Assembly: GCF_030296615.1 (NCBI RefSeq)
Contig: NZ_AP027732.1
Coordinates: 1,984,001-2,048,000 of the forward strand
From: Frondihabitans sucicola
Lineage (GTDB): Bacteria; Actinomycetota; Actinomycetes; Actinomycetales; Microbacteriaceae
Direction: 5' to 3'
Length of the DNA stretch: 64,000 nt
A program made the translations under genes and the position numbers. This document shows positions 22,960 through 32,435 of this stretch, piece after piece. Positions within the stretch are counted from its first letter, which is position 1; each line of letters opens with the position of its first letter. Under the pieces are notes generated by a model. That model searched no databases. It saw only the letters and a program-made list of their open reading frames with translations, and was not told where the DNA came from.

Positions 22960-23526
22960 GTGAACGCCCAATCGACGCGAGGGGTCGCGTGGTGGCTCTC
23001 GCCCCTGCGTCCGCTCCTGATCGGCATGGCCGCCCTCGCCGTGGCGACCCTCGTCGCGTCGAAGACCCTTCCGGTCCACACCGTCGTGATCTGGGCCGCC
23101 GCCGGCAAGCGAGGGCTTGCGGCGTCCCGCAGCGACTTCGAGGTCGGCGTCATCATCATCGGGCTGGTCGTGTTCGGGGTCTGGGTGATCGCGGGGCTCT
23201 TCCTCACCGTGATGCCGCTCCGACACGTCCTCGTGCCGCATGCCGTCTACTGGAAGGCCGCCGGGCACGGCAGCGAGATGCGGCACCGCTACGCGACCTA
23301 TCTGTCGCGGGCGATCGGCTTCACCTATTGGTTCATCGCCGTCGAGGTGGTGGTGGCCGTCGTGTCGCAGAAGAACGGTTCCCTCGAGGTCCCGTGGCTG
23401 CCCGTGGTCGTGTCGCTGCTCTTCATCGTGATCCTCCTCGTCTTCGCCGTCTGGGTCTTCGCCGACGGCTTCCGGCCACCGCCGCGGCCGGCCCCGAGAA
23501 AGGTGGCCGGCAGTGCCGGGCGCTGA
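22960..23526 (+). CDS. Hypothetical four-span membrane protein
   Basis: This 188-residue protein starts at GTG 22960, 16 bases after gatB. It has about four membrane segments (LLIGMAALAVATLVASKTLP; VGVIIIGLVVFGVWVIAGLF; FTYWFIAVEVVVAVVSQ; VVVSLLFIVILLVFAVWVFA) and a proline/arginine-rich C-terminal tail. I recognise no family. Its last 14 bases overlap the DUF3097 gene, so it belongs to the gatCAB transcript by position. Confidence 0.65.
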   Translation: MNAQSTRGVAWWLSPLRPLLIGMAALAVATLVASKTLPVHTVVIWAAAGKRGLAASRSDFEVGVIIIGLVVFGVWVIAGLFLTVMPLRHVLVPHAVYWKAAGHGSEMRHRYATYLSRAIGFTYWFIAVEVVVAVVSQKNGSLEVPWLPVVVSLLFIVILLVFAVWVFADGFRPPPRPAPRKVAGSAGR

Positions 23527-24361
23527 CGATCGCTACAGCCGCGACGTCCTCGCCGGCGACTGGAAGAAGGCGGGTCAGAAGCCTCCGCTCCGCCTCGTCG
23601 ACGCCGTGCGCGAGCTGGTCGTCGAAGAGACGGTGTCGGGCTTCACGGGTGCCATCGTGCGGGTGGAGGCCCAGACGATCGAGCTCGTCGATTGGAAGGA
23701 CCGCGTCCGGGCTTTCCCTCTGACGTCGTCGTTCGCCATCGACGGCGAGCCCGTGCGACTCCAGGTGCCGCGGGCGGCTCCGACGGGGCGGCTGCGTTCG
23801 GCCTCCGGCTCGTTCGCGGTCACCGACGCCCGAGCCCGCACCGCCCTCCCGAGCCGTATCTTCGTCGAGGGCCGGCACGACGCCGAACTCGTCGAGAAGG
23901 TCTGGGGCCACGATCTGCGCGTCGAGGGAGTGGCCGTCGAGTACCTCGAGGGCGTCGACAACCTGGCCGACGTGCTGAAGGAATTCAAGCCGGGCCCGTC
24001 GCGGAAGGTCGGCGTCCTCGTCGACCACCTGGTGAAGGGGTCGAAAGAGAGTCGGATCGCCGACGCCATCGCCTCGTCACCGCTCGGTGAGAACGTGCTC
24101 GTGGTCGGTCATCCGTACGTCGACGTCTGGCAGTCGGTGAAACCCGCCCGGCTGGGGTTGACCGAGTGGCCGACCGTCCCGCGCTCGATCGAGTGGAAGC
24201 ACGGAATCTGCGAGGCCCTGGGGTGGCCGCACGACGAGCAGGCCGATATCGCTCGTGCCTGGCAGCGCATCCTGGGCCGGGTACGGACCTTCGCCGACCT
24301 CGAGCCCTCGTTCCTCGGGCGGGTCGAAGAGCTGATCGACTTCGTGACGACTCCCGCGTAG
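23513..24361 (+). CDS. DUF3097 family protein
   Basis: This 282-residue protein belongs to DUF3097, a family conserved in actinobacteria. Landmarks are DRYSRDVLAGDWK at the N-terminus, RIFVEGRHDAELVEKVWG, YLEGVDNL, KVGVLVDHLVKGSKESRIA and EWPTVPRSIEWKHGICEALGW. The FVEGRHDAE and VDHLV blocks resemble the acidic motifs of TOPRIM-like domains, which hints at nucleic-acid or nucleotide chemistry, but no activity is established to my knowledge. GTG 23513 is the start, overlapping the previous gene by 14 bases. Confidence 0.88.
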   Translation: MPGADDRYSRDVLAGDWKKAGQKPPLRLVDAVRELVVEETVSGFTGAIVRVEAQTIELVDWKDRVRAFPLTSSFAIDGEPVRLQVPRAAPTGRLRSASGSFAVTDARARTALPSRIFVEGRHDAELVEKVWGHDLRVEGVAVEYLEGVDNLADVLKEFKPGPSRKVGVLVDHLVKGSKESRIADAIASSPLGENVLVVGHPYVDVWQSVKPARLGLTEWPTVPRSIEWKHGICEALGWPHDEQADIARAWQRILGRVRTFADLEPSFLGRVEELIDFVTTPA

Positions 24362-24433
24362 GCGGGCCAGCGGAGCACGGTGTTGTGCGTTCTGCGGGCC
24401 GACGGCACCGATGCGGGGCCCGCTTCCTCGTCG

Positions 24434-25623
24434 CTAGGGTTCGCGTCGTCGACGGAGGCCTCGACGGGCCACGAGGAGGATCACGACGAGCGCTGCGACC
24501 ACGCCGGCCAGCACGAGCCAGATCAGGTCGATCGAGAAGCCGCTCGAGGCCGCCTGCGACGTCGGCTTCGAGGTCGCCGCGAACGACGAGCTGATGGCGG
24601 AGGCGGTGCGGTCGGCGAGGAACTCGGCGCCGCGCTCGTTGGGGTGCAGGGCGCCGGCTTCGAGGAGATCTTCCGGAAACCGTCCGACGCCGAGAGGGTG
24701 ACGCCGTCGATGTACGACCCACGGGTGGCGCACGCCGAGTGCGCTCTCGACGCGCCGAGCGTCTCGACGTAGTCGAACCCGGCCCGGGCGCTGGCCTCTC
24801 GCATGACCCGGTCGAGGCGCGCCTGGACCCCGGCCAGGTAGGTCACATCGGTGTCGGTGAACGGGAAGCCGTCGCGGGGGAATCCCTCCGTGATGCTCTT
24901 GGAGTCGATCACGGGGCGGAAGCACCCCGCCGGTGGCGTGTGCGGCATCCGGGAAGATCGCCGGATACCCCACGACGAACACTCTCGCATTCGGTGCCTT
25001 CGCTGCGACGTCGGCGAAGGCCTTCCTGAGCCCCTTCGCGACCGTTGTGTCGATGGCGTCGCCGAGGGTGTCGTGCCCGTTCGCGTCGAGGGTCTGCTTG
25101 CACGTGCGGGTCGTCGCCTTCGCGTCGAACACGGGGCCGTCCGCGCCGAGCGCGATGCACGATGACGCCGTGCTGAACAGATCGGCGTCGTTGCCTCCGA
25201 TCGAGATCGTCACGACCCTGGTGCGGCTTCCGAGGGCATCGACTTGCGGGGCTGCCCCGAGCTGCTCGGTGTCGACCACGTTCGCCGTCGTCGCGCCGGA
25301 ACAGCTGACGTCGGTCAGATCGAGGCCCAGGCGCTCGGCGACGCGGTGCGGATAGTCGTCGGACGACTGCGAACATGCCGCGACGGGTTCGCCGGTCGGG
25401 TCGGGCAGGCCGAATCCGGCAGCGTAGGAGTCGCCGAGCGCCACGTAGGCGAGGCCCTCCGTCGGTGCCGCGATGGACGTGGCCGCGGCGGAGGTGGTCG
25501 GGGTGGACGTCGCCGCGGCCGCAGCGGGAAGCGAGCCCCCAGTGCAGCGGCGCCGGCGGCCAGAAGGGCGAGGGCGCGCAGGATCAGCAGGATTCCTCCC
25601 GCGGTGTTCTTGGCATCCCTCAA
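24434..25623 (-). CDS. Secreted SGNH/GDSL hydrolase with C-terminal membrane anchor, frame broken repeatedly
   Basis: An extracytoplasmic esterase/lipase-like protein of about 396 residues. A signal peptide (GGILLILRALALLAAGAAAL) is read from TTG 25623 in one frame; the sense shifts at the C5 run 25536-25540 to a Ser/Thr/Ala linker. Block I is ALGDSYAAGFG, block III SIGGNDAD, and block V LHPNERG, so the Ser-Asp-His machinery is present. A middle part (RPVIDSKSITEGFP to GVTLSASDGF) lies in another frame, with breaks near 24915-24945 and 24670-24680. The protein ends with a membrane segment (LIWLVLAGVVAALVVILL) and an RRGLRRRREP tail. I read all breaks as sequence errors; the TTG start is uncertain. 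Confidence 0.75.
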
Positions 25624-25697
25624 TCGTACGGGGAGCCTTGTGGCTGCCTCGCCCGCGCGCCACACTGGGCGCACGGATGTCGATCAAGGAGGCTCGC

Positions 25698-26117
25698 ATG
25701 TCGATCACACTCAACCCGTACCTGAATTTCCGCGGCCGAGCTCGCGAGGCGCTGGAGTTCTACGCCTCCGTTCTCGGCGGCGAACCCACGCTCACCACCT
25801 TCGCCGAGGGTGGCATGGGGGAGCAGTTCCCCGGTGAGGAGTCGTCCATCATGCACGGTCAGCTCATCACGCCGATCGGCCTCACGCTGATGTGCGCGGA
25901 CGCGCCGTCGGCCATGTCGCTGACCGTCGGCGACAGCGTCTCCGTCTCGCTCTCCGGCGACGACGAGGCGGAGCTGACGACGTACTGGGAGGGGCTCACC
26001 GAGGGCGGAACCGTCACCATGCCGTTCGACGTGGCGCCGTGGGGTGACCGCTTCGGAATGTTCAAGGACCGCTTCGGCGTCGACTGGATGATCAACTCGA
26101 TCGCGCCGGCGGCGTAG
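25698..26117 (+). CDS. VOC superfamily protein (PhnB/glyoxalase-like)
   Basis: This 139-residue protein carries the glyoxalase/bleomycin-resistance (VOC) fold in its PhnB-like form: NPYLNFRGRAREALEFYASV with LGGEP at the N-terminus, IMHGQL, LMCADAP and the ending WGDRFGMFKDRFGVDWMIN. ATG 25698 is chosen because AAGGAGG lies eight bases upstream; an in-frame ATG at 25680 precedes that site. Substrate unknown. Divergent from the SGNH hydrolase. Confidence 0.88.
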   Translation: MSITLNPYLNFRGRAREALEFYASVLGGEPTLTTFAEGGMGEQFPGEESSIMHGQLITPIGLTLMCADAPSAMSLTVGDSVSVSLSGDDEAELTTYWEGLTEGGTVTMPFDVAPWGDRFGMFKDRFGVDWMINSIAPAA

Positions 26118-26164
26118 CGCCTCGACCTGCTGCCTGCCAGGCCGGCTCCTGACGAGTGCACAAG

Positions 26165-26200
26165 GACTCTTGCGCAAGACATATTGCGCAATGACTCTTG
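26165..26200 (+). promoter_or_regulatory. Palindromic operator-like region before HTH regulator
   Basis: Two perfect 10-base palindromes, CTTGCGCAAG (26169-26178) and ATTGCGCAAT (26183-26192), share the core TTGCGCAA. They are flanked by direct repeats GACTCTTG at 26165-26172 and 26193-26200. The block is AT-richer than its surroundings and ends 18 bases before the start of a winged-helix regulator. Autoregulation by that protein is the natural inference. Confidence 0.6.
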
Positions 26201-26218
26201 TGGAGTTAGCGTGGTGGC

Positions 26219-26800
26219 ATGCCAGCCCGCAAACGCACCACGGTCCGCCTCGACGACGCTGCACGCATGCGCGTGCTCGCGCACCCCACTCGCCTCGAGC
26301 TCCTCGGGCTGCTGCGCGAACGCGGTCCGCAGACGGCGGCACTCCTCGGCGACGTGGTCGACGAGGCACCCGGCACGGTCAGCTATCACCTCGGCAAGCT
26401 CGCCGGGGCCGGGCTCATCGAAGAGGCTCAGGATCAGGGCAGCGACGGCCGCGAGCGCTGGTGGCGCGCCGCGCACGAGTCGACCAGCGTCGATCCTGCG
26501 AAACTCGTCGGCGATCCTGAGAAGTTCGCCTCGGCGGTCGCCCTCGAGAGAGCGTTCTCGCAGGCCTGGGCCCTCTCGTACGACCGATTCATCGACTCGC
26601 TGCCGCAGCAGCCGCCCGAGTGGGCCGCCGCGGCACTCGCCACCGACCGGACGCTGCGCCTGACCGTCTCGCAGGCGGCCGCGCTTCGCGACGAGCTCCT
26701 CGAACTGGGCGACCGCTGGCAGGAGGTCACCGACGCGAACGACGGCGATCCCTCCGCCGAGCGCGTCATGCTCACCACGACCACGTATCGGCGCCCGTGA
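26219..26800 (+). CDS. ArsR-like winged-helix transcriptional regulator
   Basis: This 193-residue protein has an N-terminal winged helix (residues about 10-75): MRVLAHPTRLELLGLLRERG, then TAALLGDVVDEAPGTVSYHL as the recognition region, and GLIEEAQDQGSDGRERWWR as the wing. Such proteins usually repress until a ligand or drug is bound. The C-terminal half (LERAFSQAWALSYDRFIDSL) is helical and likely binds ligand or mediates dimerisation. The stop TGA overlaps the MFS start ATG by one base, making a regulator/efflux cassette. The palindromic region just upstream is the probable operator. Confidence 0.85.
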   Translation: MPARKRTTVRLDDAARMRVLAHPTRLELLGLLRERGPQTAALLGDVVDEAPGTVSYHLGKLAGAGLIEEAQDQGSDGRERWWRAAHESTSVDPAKLVGDPEKFASAVALERAFSQAWALSYDRFIDSLPQQPPEWAAAALATDRTLRLTVSQAAALRDELLELGDRWQEVTDANDGDPSAERVMLTTTTYRRP

Positions 26801-28046
26801 TGCGTCGACGTGCCCTCGGCTCCCTCGTCGCGCTGCTGACGGCCCATACTCTGTCGCAGACCGGCAACGTCGTCACGCTCTTCGCCGTGCCGTTCGCGGT
26901 TCTCGCGACGGGCGGCGGAGCGGTCCAGGTCGGTGTCGCTTCCTTCGTCGCGACCGTCCCCGTCGTCCTCGGCGGCCCGCTCGGCGGGGTCCTGGTCGGG
27001 CGGATCGGGTACAAGCGCTCCAGCATCCTGGCCGACGTCGTCAACGGCGTGGCAGTCCTGGCGATCCCCGTACTCGCTCTCACGGTCGGGCTGCCCTTCT
27101 GGGGTCTCCTGGGGCTCGTGTTCGTCGGTGGTCTGCTCGACACGCCGGGCCAGACATCGCGGCGCGTGATGGTGCCCGACATCTCGGCGCTCGCCGGGGT
27201 CCGGCTCGAACGCTCGGTGGGCTTCGTCGATGCAGCGACTCGCCTGTCGGGTCTCATCGGGGCGCCGCTGGCAGGCCTCCTCGTCGCCGCGTTCGGCCCC
27301 TTCCAGGCGCTGTACGCCACGGCGGCGGGCTTCGCGTTCTCGGCCGTCGTGACCGTGTTGTTCGTCGCCGTGCCACCCGGTCCGGTCACCGGTGAAGACG
27401 AGCCGCAGGAGGGGTACTGGGGCGATCTGCGGACGGGGTTCCGCGCCGTCGTCCGCGACCCGCTGCTTCGCCTCCTGATCGGGATGATCCTGATCACGAA
27501 CCTGCTGGACGCGGCTCGGAGCAACACGCTCCTGCCGCTCTACGCCGACCAGCGTCTCGGCGGTGCGGGCGCGCTGGGTTGGATCGTGGCGTCGTTCGGC
27601 GGGAGCGCCCTGATCGGCTCGGTGCTGTTCGGATTCGTGGCGCATCGAGTTCCGAGGCGCGTGACGTTCTCCGTCTGCTTCGTCCTCGCCGGCGGGCCGT
27701 CGCTGGTGGTGTTCGCGCTCGGGCTCTCCGTCCCGTGGCTGGTGGCCGGCTCGATCGTCTCGGGGCTGGCCGCGGGATCCTCAACCCGATCCTCGGCGCC
27801 GTCGAGTTCGAGCGGATCCCGTCGCACCTCCGGGCTCGTGTCTTCGGCCTGATCACCGCCGCGGCCTGGGCAGGCGTGCCGATCGGCGGTCTTCTCGGGG
27901 GCTTGGGCGCGTCCGCCATCGGCGTCACCACGACCTTCGGCGTCATCGCGGTCATCTATGTGGGCGTGTGTCTGGCGCCGCTATCCGGTGGCCGCTGGCG
28001 CCTGATGGAGAAGGCCGCGATCGACCAGGATCGCGTGGCCGCCTGA
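26800..28046 (+). CDS. MFS efflux transporter, frame broken
   Basis: About 415 residues after repair, with around twelve membrane segments. The N-terminal half includes QTGNVVTLFAVPFAVL and a motif A-like GGVLVGRIGYKR; LLDTPGQTSRRVMVPD and the second-half HRVPRRVTFSVCFVLA fit the EntS/macrolide-type MFS exporters. The frame breaks after SGLAAG; the other frame continues ILNPILGAVEFERIPSHLRA and closes with GVPIGGLLGGLGASAIGV. One extra G in the run at 27774-27776 restores it. Coupled to the regulator upstream; the exported compound is unknown. Confidence 0.88.
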
Positions 28047-28090
28047 CCTCGGACGCCGGCGATCGAGCCGCCCTCGTCGCCCCGCGAGCT

Positions 28091-28267
28091 TCAACGGAGC
28101 GGGAAGTTGCCGCCCAGGAGGTCGTTCACCTCGGTCTCGGCTAAGTCGTTGGAGGGATCGGTCAGGTCGTGATCGGTCTCCTCGACCTCGTCGGGGGAGT
28201 CGCCGTGCTCGGCCGCCGGGTCCGGGTGGGACTCGACACCCTCGACGTCGTTCTCGTGGTCGCTCAT
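28091..28267 (-). CDS. Small acidic hypothetical protein (58 aa)
   Basis: A 58-codon gene starting ATG 28267 with an AGAAGG ribosome site upstream. The product begins MSDHENDVEG and ends LLGGNFPLR. About a third of the residues are Asp or Glu, and there are no Cys, Lys or Tyr. Codon use fits the genome except for one TTA leucine codon at 28142-28144, which is rare in high-GC DNA. It lies convergent to the MFS gene. I know no family; similar short acidic proteins are common unannotated genes in actinobacteria. Confidence 0.6.
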   Translation of the reverse strand: MSDHENDVEGVESHPDPAAEHGDSPDEVEETDHDLTDPSNDLAETEVNDLLGGNFPLR

Positions 28268-28375
28268 CGTGAACCTTCTTCCCGCGGGCGTCGGTGACGC
28301 CTTCGACCTGCAAGCTACGCCGCCCGGGCGGCGCGGGGCCCAGGAATCCGGCGAGTTCCCGGCCTAAAATGAGGC

Positions 28376-29037
28376 ATGGCCGATTCGATCGAGGGGCGCG
28401 TGCGCGGGTCGGTCGACGCGTTCCTGCGCTGGTTGCCCCGCTGGCGGATCGGCACCTCGAAGGCGCGAACCCGCGTCTGCAGGCTGTGCCTCGGGTCACC
28501 CGTCGCGACCGCGGCCGGCTTCGACCACGATGTGCCGCACGCCGTCCAACACGCCCTCCTCAGTCGCATGCGGGTGATCGTCGACGAAGCCGTCGACGAG
28601 TACACCGCGCGAAACCTCCCTCTGGTCAGCCGAGAGCTGTCCAAGACGACGACGCACGATCACGTCGGCTACCGGCCCGACGAAGGGCTCGCCCTCGAGT
28701 TCCAGGGCCTCGAGACCGATCCTGAGCCCGAGCCCGGGCAACCGTTCCTCTTCACTCTCGCCGAGCTGGCCGAGGCGGACCGGGCTCAGGCGCAGGCGCC
28801 CGAGGTCATCAGCGACCCTGCACCCCCTCCTCCTATTCCGACGAAGCGAAGGCAGCATTGCGCACCGAACTCGAACTGGCCGACGATCACGCGAGGCAGG
28901 TCGGCACGGCCGTGTGTCTCGCCCTGGTAGAGCACAGGCGTCGCATCGCCGACGCCATCGACCGTCTGGTCGAACCTCAGATCGACGAGCTCCTGGCCGA
29001 GCTCTCGCAGGCCCTCGAGAATCCGAGGTCGCGCTGA
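28376..29037 (+). CDS. Hypothetical protein, frame broken
   Basis: About 220 residues after repair. The N-terminus (DSIEGRVRGSVDAFLRWLPR, then RVCRLCLGS with a cysteine pair) and a central helical acidic part run in one frame to a proline stretch. The other frame then gives DEAKAALRTELELADDHARQ and VEHRRRIADAIDRLVEPQID, a strongly helical, probably coiled-coil ending with stop at 29037. One added C in the C5 run 28823-28827 joins them. No family recognised. It overlaps the DUF3054 gene by one base. Confidence 0.65.
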
Positions 29038-29429
29038 TGATCCCCAGGTCCCTCTTCTCGAAGACCCCGTGGTGGGCGTTCCTCTTCGACCTGGTGCTGG
29101 TGCTCGCGTTCGTGCTGATCGGTCGTCGCAGTCACGACGAGTCCGACGCGCTGACCGGCATCCTGACCACGGCCTGGCCGTTCGTGTCGGGGCTCGTGAT
29201 CGGCTGGCTCAGCCTCATCGGCGTTCGCTGGCCGTTCGTCACCCTGCCCTCGGGCGCCGTGATCCTGGTGGCGACAGTGTTCCTCGGGATGCTGCTGCGT
29301 CACGGCAGCGGGCAGGGGGTGGCCGTCAGCTTCGTGATCGTCGCGACCGTCGTGCTCGGGGTGTTCCTCGTCGGCTGGCGGGCGCTCGCGATCTTGCTCG
29401 CGAAGCGTCGGGTGGCGCGTCGGGCCTAA
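29037..29429 (+). CDS. DUF3054 family membrane protein
   Basis: This 130-residue protein has four membrane segments: WWAFLFDLVLVLAFVLIGRR, ILTTAWPFVSGLVIGWL, GAVILVATVFLGMLLRHGSG and FVIVATVVLGVFLVGWRALA. The RRSHDES motif after the first segment and the spacing fit DUF3054, a small family in actinobacteria and haloarchaea with no known function. ATG 29037 overlaps the stop of the previous gene, implying coupling. Confidence 0.85.
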   Translation: MIPRSLFSKTPWWAFLFDLVLVLAFVLIGRRSHDESDALTGILTTAWPFVSGLVIGWLSLIGVRWPFVTLPSGAVILVATVFLGMLLRHGSGQGVAVSFVIVATVVLGVFLVGWRALAILLAKRRVARRA

Positions 29430-29472
29430 GGTGTGCCTCTCGATTCACCGCGGGTCGTGTGAGAGACAGGCG

Positions 29473-29793
29473 CTATGGCTTCGCGCTGTTGTCGAGGGCG
29501 GGTTCGTCGGAGAGCACCAGGCCCGATGAGCTGTTGGCACTGGTCGTGAGTTCGGCGAGCCAGCTGCGGCTGATCGAGGGGACCCGGCCGCCGCTGTACT
29601 TGAAGTAGAGCGGGATGCTGGCGTCCATCCAGAGGCTCGAGCGGCCGTCACCGACCTTCTGCGGATCCCGCCACGAGAAGAAGAACGACTCGCGTCGGCG
29701 GAGCTTCGTCGCGATGACGATCTGGAGGTGCTCCAGCGTGCGGTCTTCGAATTCGATCTCGATGGCGTTCGAGCCGTAGATCAGGGATCCCAT
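29473..29793 (-). CDS. DUF7882-like small protein (often misnamed ATP-dependent DNA ligase)
   Basis: This 106-residue protein starts at ATG 29793 after an AGGAG site. The conserved look is MGSLIYGSNAIEIEFEDRTL, EHLQIVIATKLRRRESFFF, SWRDPQ and YFKYSGGRVPSISRSWLAEL. I recall this as a Microbacteriaceae-typical family (DUF7882) whose members carry a misleading DNA-ligase name in databases. It has no adenylation motif and is far too short to be a ligase. Function unknown. Confidence 0.75.
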   Translation of the reverse strand: MGSLIYGSNAIEIEFEDRTLEHLQIVIATKLRRRESFFFSWRDPQKVGDGRSSLWMDASIPLYFKYSGGRVPSISRSWLAELTTSANSSSGLVLSDEPALDNSAKP

Positions 29794-29968
29794 TTCACTC
29801 CTCGGGTGTCCGTCGCTCGATTCGGGTCTTCGGAATCGGGCGGGCCAGTTGAGATTACCCTGCGCCGCGCCCCGCCGGGCGACGAGGGCACGGACGCGCA
29901 CAGCAGGCCGCGACTACCGTGGGTGATCCTGCCCGCTGCATCCAGGCAGGATGATCCCGAGGAGCCCC

Positions 29969-30969
29969 ATGTCTCAGAGAATTGCCGTCGTGACGGGCGG
30001 AACCGCCGGTCTGGGGCGCGCCATCGTCCGAGAGCTCGCCGCCCGCGGGTGGGACGTCGCGATCCTCGCCCGGGGCGAGGACGGCCTGGCCGGCGCAGTG
30101 CGGGACGTCGCCGACGCCGGGGGCTCGCACTCGGGATCCCGACCGACGTCGCGGACAACGATCAGGTCGAGGCGGCCGCGGCGCGGGTCGAGAGCGAGCT
30201 GGGTCCGATCGACCTCTGGGTCAACGACGCCATGGTCGGCGTCTTCGGCGAGTTCCTGACCACCGACCCCGGTGACTTCGAGCGAGCGACCCAGGTCAAC
30301 TACTTCGGCTTCGTGAACGGCACGCGCGCGGCGCTCAAGCGCATGGTGCCTCGCGACAGCGGCCACATCATCCAGATCGGTTCGGCGCTCGCGCACCGCG
30401 GCATCCCGCTTCAGGCCGCGTACTGCGCCTCCAAGCACGCCATCACGGGTTTCACCGAGTCGGTCACGACCGAGCTGATCCACAACAAGAGCAAGGTGCG
30501 GGTCTCGCAGGTGGACATGCCCGCGATGAACACGATCCAGTTCAACTGGGTGAAGTCGCAGCTGCCGCATCACCCGCAGCCCGTGCCGACCATCTTCCAA
30601 CCCGAGACGTGCGCCCGCGCGGTCGCCGACGTCGCCGATCACCCGCGCCGCCGGAGCTGGATCGGCGAGCCGACGGTCATGACCGTGCTCGGCAACCGCT
30701 TCGTCGCCCCCTTCCTCGACGTCTACCTCGCCAAGACCGGTTACTCCGGGCAGCAGGCTCCCGACAAGACCGAGCCGATGCTGCCGACGAACCTCTACGA
30801 GCCGGTCGCCGGCGACCAGGGCTCCCGCGGCATCTTCAGCGATCAGGCCAAGGAGACGAGCCCGCAGATCTGGTACACGCAGCATCGCGGAGTCAGCTAC
30901 GCAGCTGCTGCCGGAGCGCTCGTCGGCGGGATCGCGGCTCTCGCCGCGGGGCTGAAGGCCAAGCGGTGA
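29969..30969 (+). CDS. Short-chain dehydrogenase/reductase, frame broken
   Basis: About 333 residues after repair. ATG 29969 follows GAGGAG. The NAD(P)-binding motif [13 protein letters not shown] is at the N-terminus; the frame breaks at the G5 run 30119-30123 and continues as [14 protein letters not shown]. The active-site serine is in [11 protein letters not shown] and the YCASK motif in [13 protein letters not shown]; the usual NNA motif is degenerate (VNDAMVG). A long C-terminal part ends in a small hydrophobic segment ([18 protein letters not shown]), unusual for a soluble SDR. It overlaps the FAD oxidoreductase gene by four bases. Confidence 0.85.
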
Positions 30970-32435
30970 GCGACGACGCGATCGTCGTCGGCGCCGGGCC
31001 CAACGGGCTCGCCGCAGCGGTCGTGTTCGCTCGCGCGGGCCTGTCGGTGCGCGTCCTCGAGCGCAGCGGCACCATCGGCGGCGGCGCACGGACCGCCGAG
31101 CTGACCCTCCCGGGCTTCCGTCACGACGTCTGCTCGGCAGTCCACCCCATGGGCGCGGTCTCCGGCTTCTTCCGGCGTTTCGGCCTGGAGAGCAGGATCA
31201 CGATGCTGACGCCGGAGATCTCCTACGCGCATCCGCTTCCCGGAGGGCGCGCGGGCATCGCGTTTCGCGATCTCGACCGCACGGTGGCGCGGCTCGGCAG
31301 AGACGGTGCCGCGTACGACTCCCTGCTGCGCGACCTGGTGGCCCGCGACGATGAAGTGGCCCAGTTCACGCTGTCGTCGATCCTGCAGGTTCCGCGGTTC
31401 CCCGCGACGACGGCCCTCTTCGGGCTGGCCATGATCGACCAGGGGATGCCCTGGTGGAACGAGCGCTGGCGCGGCGAGGAGGCTCCGGCGATGCTCGCCG
31501 GGGTGATGGCGCACGCGATCCGGCCGATGCCGAGCCTGTCGGCCGCGGCGGCGGGCCTGGCCCTCGCGGTTCACGCGCACGCGCGCGGCTGGCCCGTGCC
31601 GCAGGGCGGCAGCCAGAGCATCGTCGATGCGATGGCCGACGACATCCGGGCGCACGGCGGCGTCATCGAGACGGGCGTCGAGGTGACTTCGCTCGACGAG
31701 GTCCGCGGTGCTCGCGCGGCGGTGTTCGATGTCAGCGCCCGGTCGATGGCCGACATCGGCGGCGACCGCTTCCCGGCGTGGTACTCGCGGGCGCTGCGAC
31801 GCTTCCGATACGGCAACGCCGCATCGAAGGTCGACTTCGCCCTGTCCGAGCCGGTGCCGTGGCTGAACGCCGACGTCTCGGCGTCGCCGACGGTGCACCT
31901 CGGCGGCAGCCGCCGACAGGTCGCGGCCGCCGAGCGCGACGTCGCCCGGGGTCGTCACGCGACGAACCCGTTCGTGCTGGCCGTCCAGCAGAGCGTCATC
32001 GATCCCTCCAGGGCTCCCGAGGGCAAAGCGACGCTGTGGGCCTACACCCACGTGCCGCGCGACTCCGACATCGATCAGACCGAGGTCATCACCACCGAGA
32101 TCGAGAAGTATGCGCCCGGCTTCCGCGACACGATCCTGGCGTCGTCCTCGCGGACGGCGAGAGATCTGGAGAACTACGACCCGAACTACATCGGCGGAGA
32201 CATCGCCAGCGGGGCTCCCAGCGTGGCCCAGCTCATCGCGCGACCGGTCGTCGACGTCGAACCGTGGCGCACGCCGGCTCCCGGGGTCTACCTCGGCTCG
32301 TCGTCGGCCCCGCCCGGGCCGAGTGTGCACGGACTCGGCGGGGCGTACGCGGCCCGCAGCGCCCTGCGTCACGAATTCGGCATCGACACCCTGCCCGACC
32401 TCTCACCCTCCCGACCGCACGAAGAAAGAACCTGA
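30966..32435 (+). CDS. FAD-dependent oxidoreductase (phytoene-desaturase-like)
   Basis: 489 residues from GTG 30966. The FAD-binding motif [20 protein letters not shown] with [13 protein letters not shown] marks the NAD(P)/FAD amine-oxidase or phytoene-dehydrogenase fold. [20 protein letters not shown] and the ending [20 protein letters not shown] are typical of the CrtI-like subgroup. No other carotenoid genes are nearby, so the substrate is probably a different hydrophobic molecule. It is embedded between an SDR and an SRPBCC protein with overlapping stops and starts, so the three probably act together. Confidence 0.85.
   Translation: MSDDAIVVGAGPNGLAAAVVFARAGLSVRVLERSGTIGGGARTAELTLPGFRHDVCSAVHPMGAVSGFFRRFGLESRITMLTPEISYAHPLPGGRAGIAFRDLDRTVARLGRDGAAYDSLLRDLVARDDEVAQFTLSSILQVPRFPATTALFGLAMIDQGMPWWNERWRGEEAPAMLAGVMAHAIRPMPSLSAAAAGLALAVHAHARGWPVPQGGSQSIVDAMADDIRAHGGVIETGVEVTSLDEVRGARAAVFDVSARSMADIGGDRFPAWYSRALRRFRYGNAASKVDFALSEPVPWLNADVSASPTVHLGGSRRQVAAAERDVARGRHATNPFVLAVQQSVIDPSRAPEGKATLWAYTHVPRDSDIDQTEVITTEIEKYAPGFRDTILASSSRTARDLENYDPNYIGGDIASGAPSVAQLIARPVVDVEPWRTPAPGVYLGSSSAPPGPSVHGLGGAYAARSALRHEFGIDTLPDLSPSRPHEERT

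Noticed and set aside
29473..29793. Naming the small protein an ATP-dependent DNA ligase
   Set aside because: It is 106 residues long and has no KxDG or other nucleotidyltransferase motif; the name used in some databases is not supported by the sequence.
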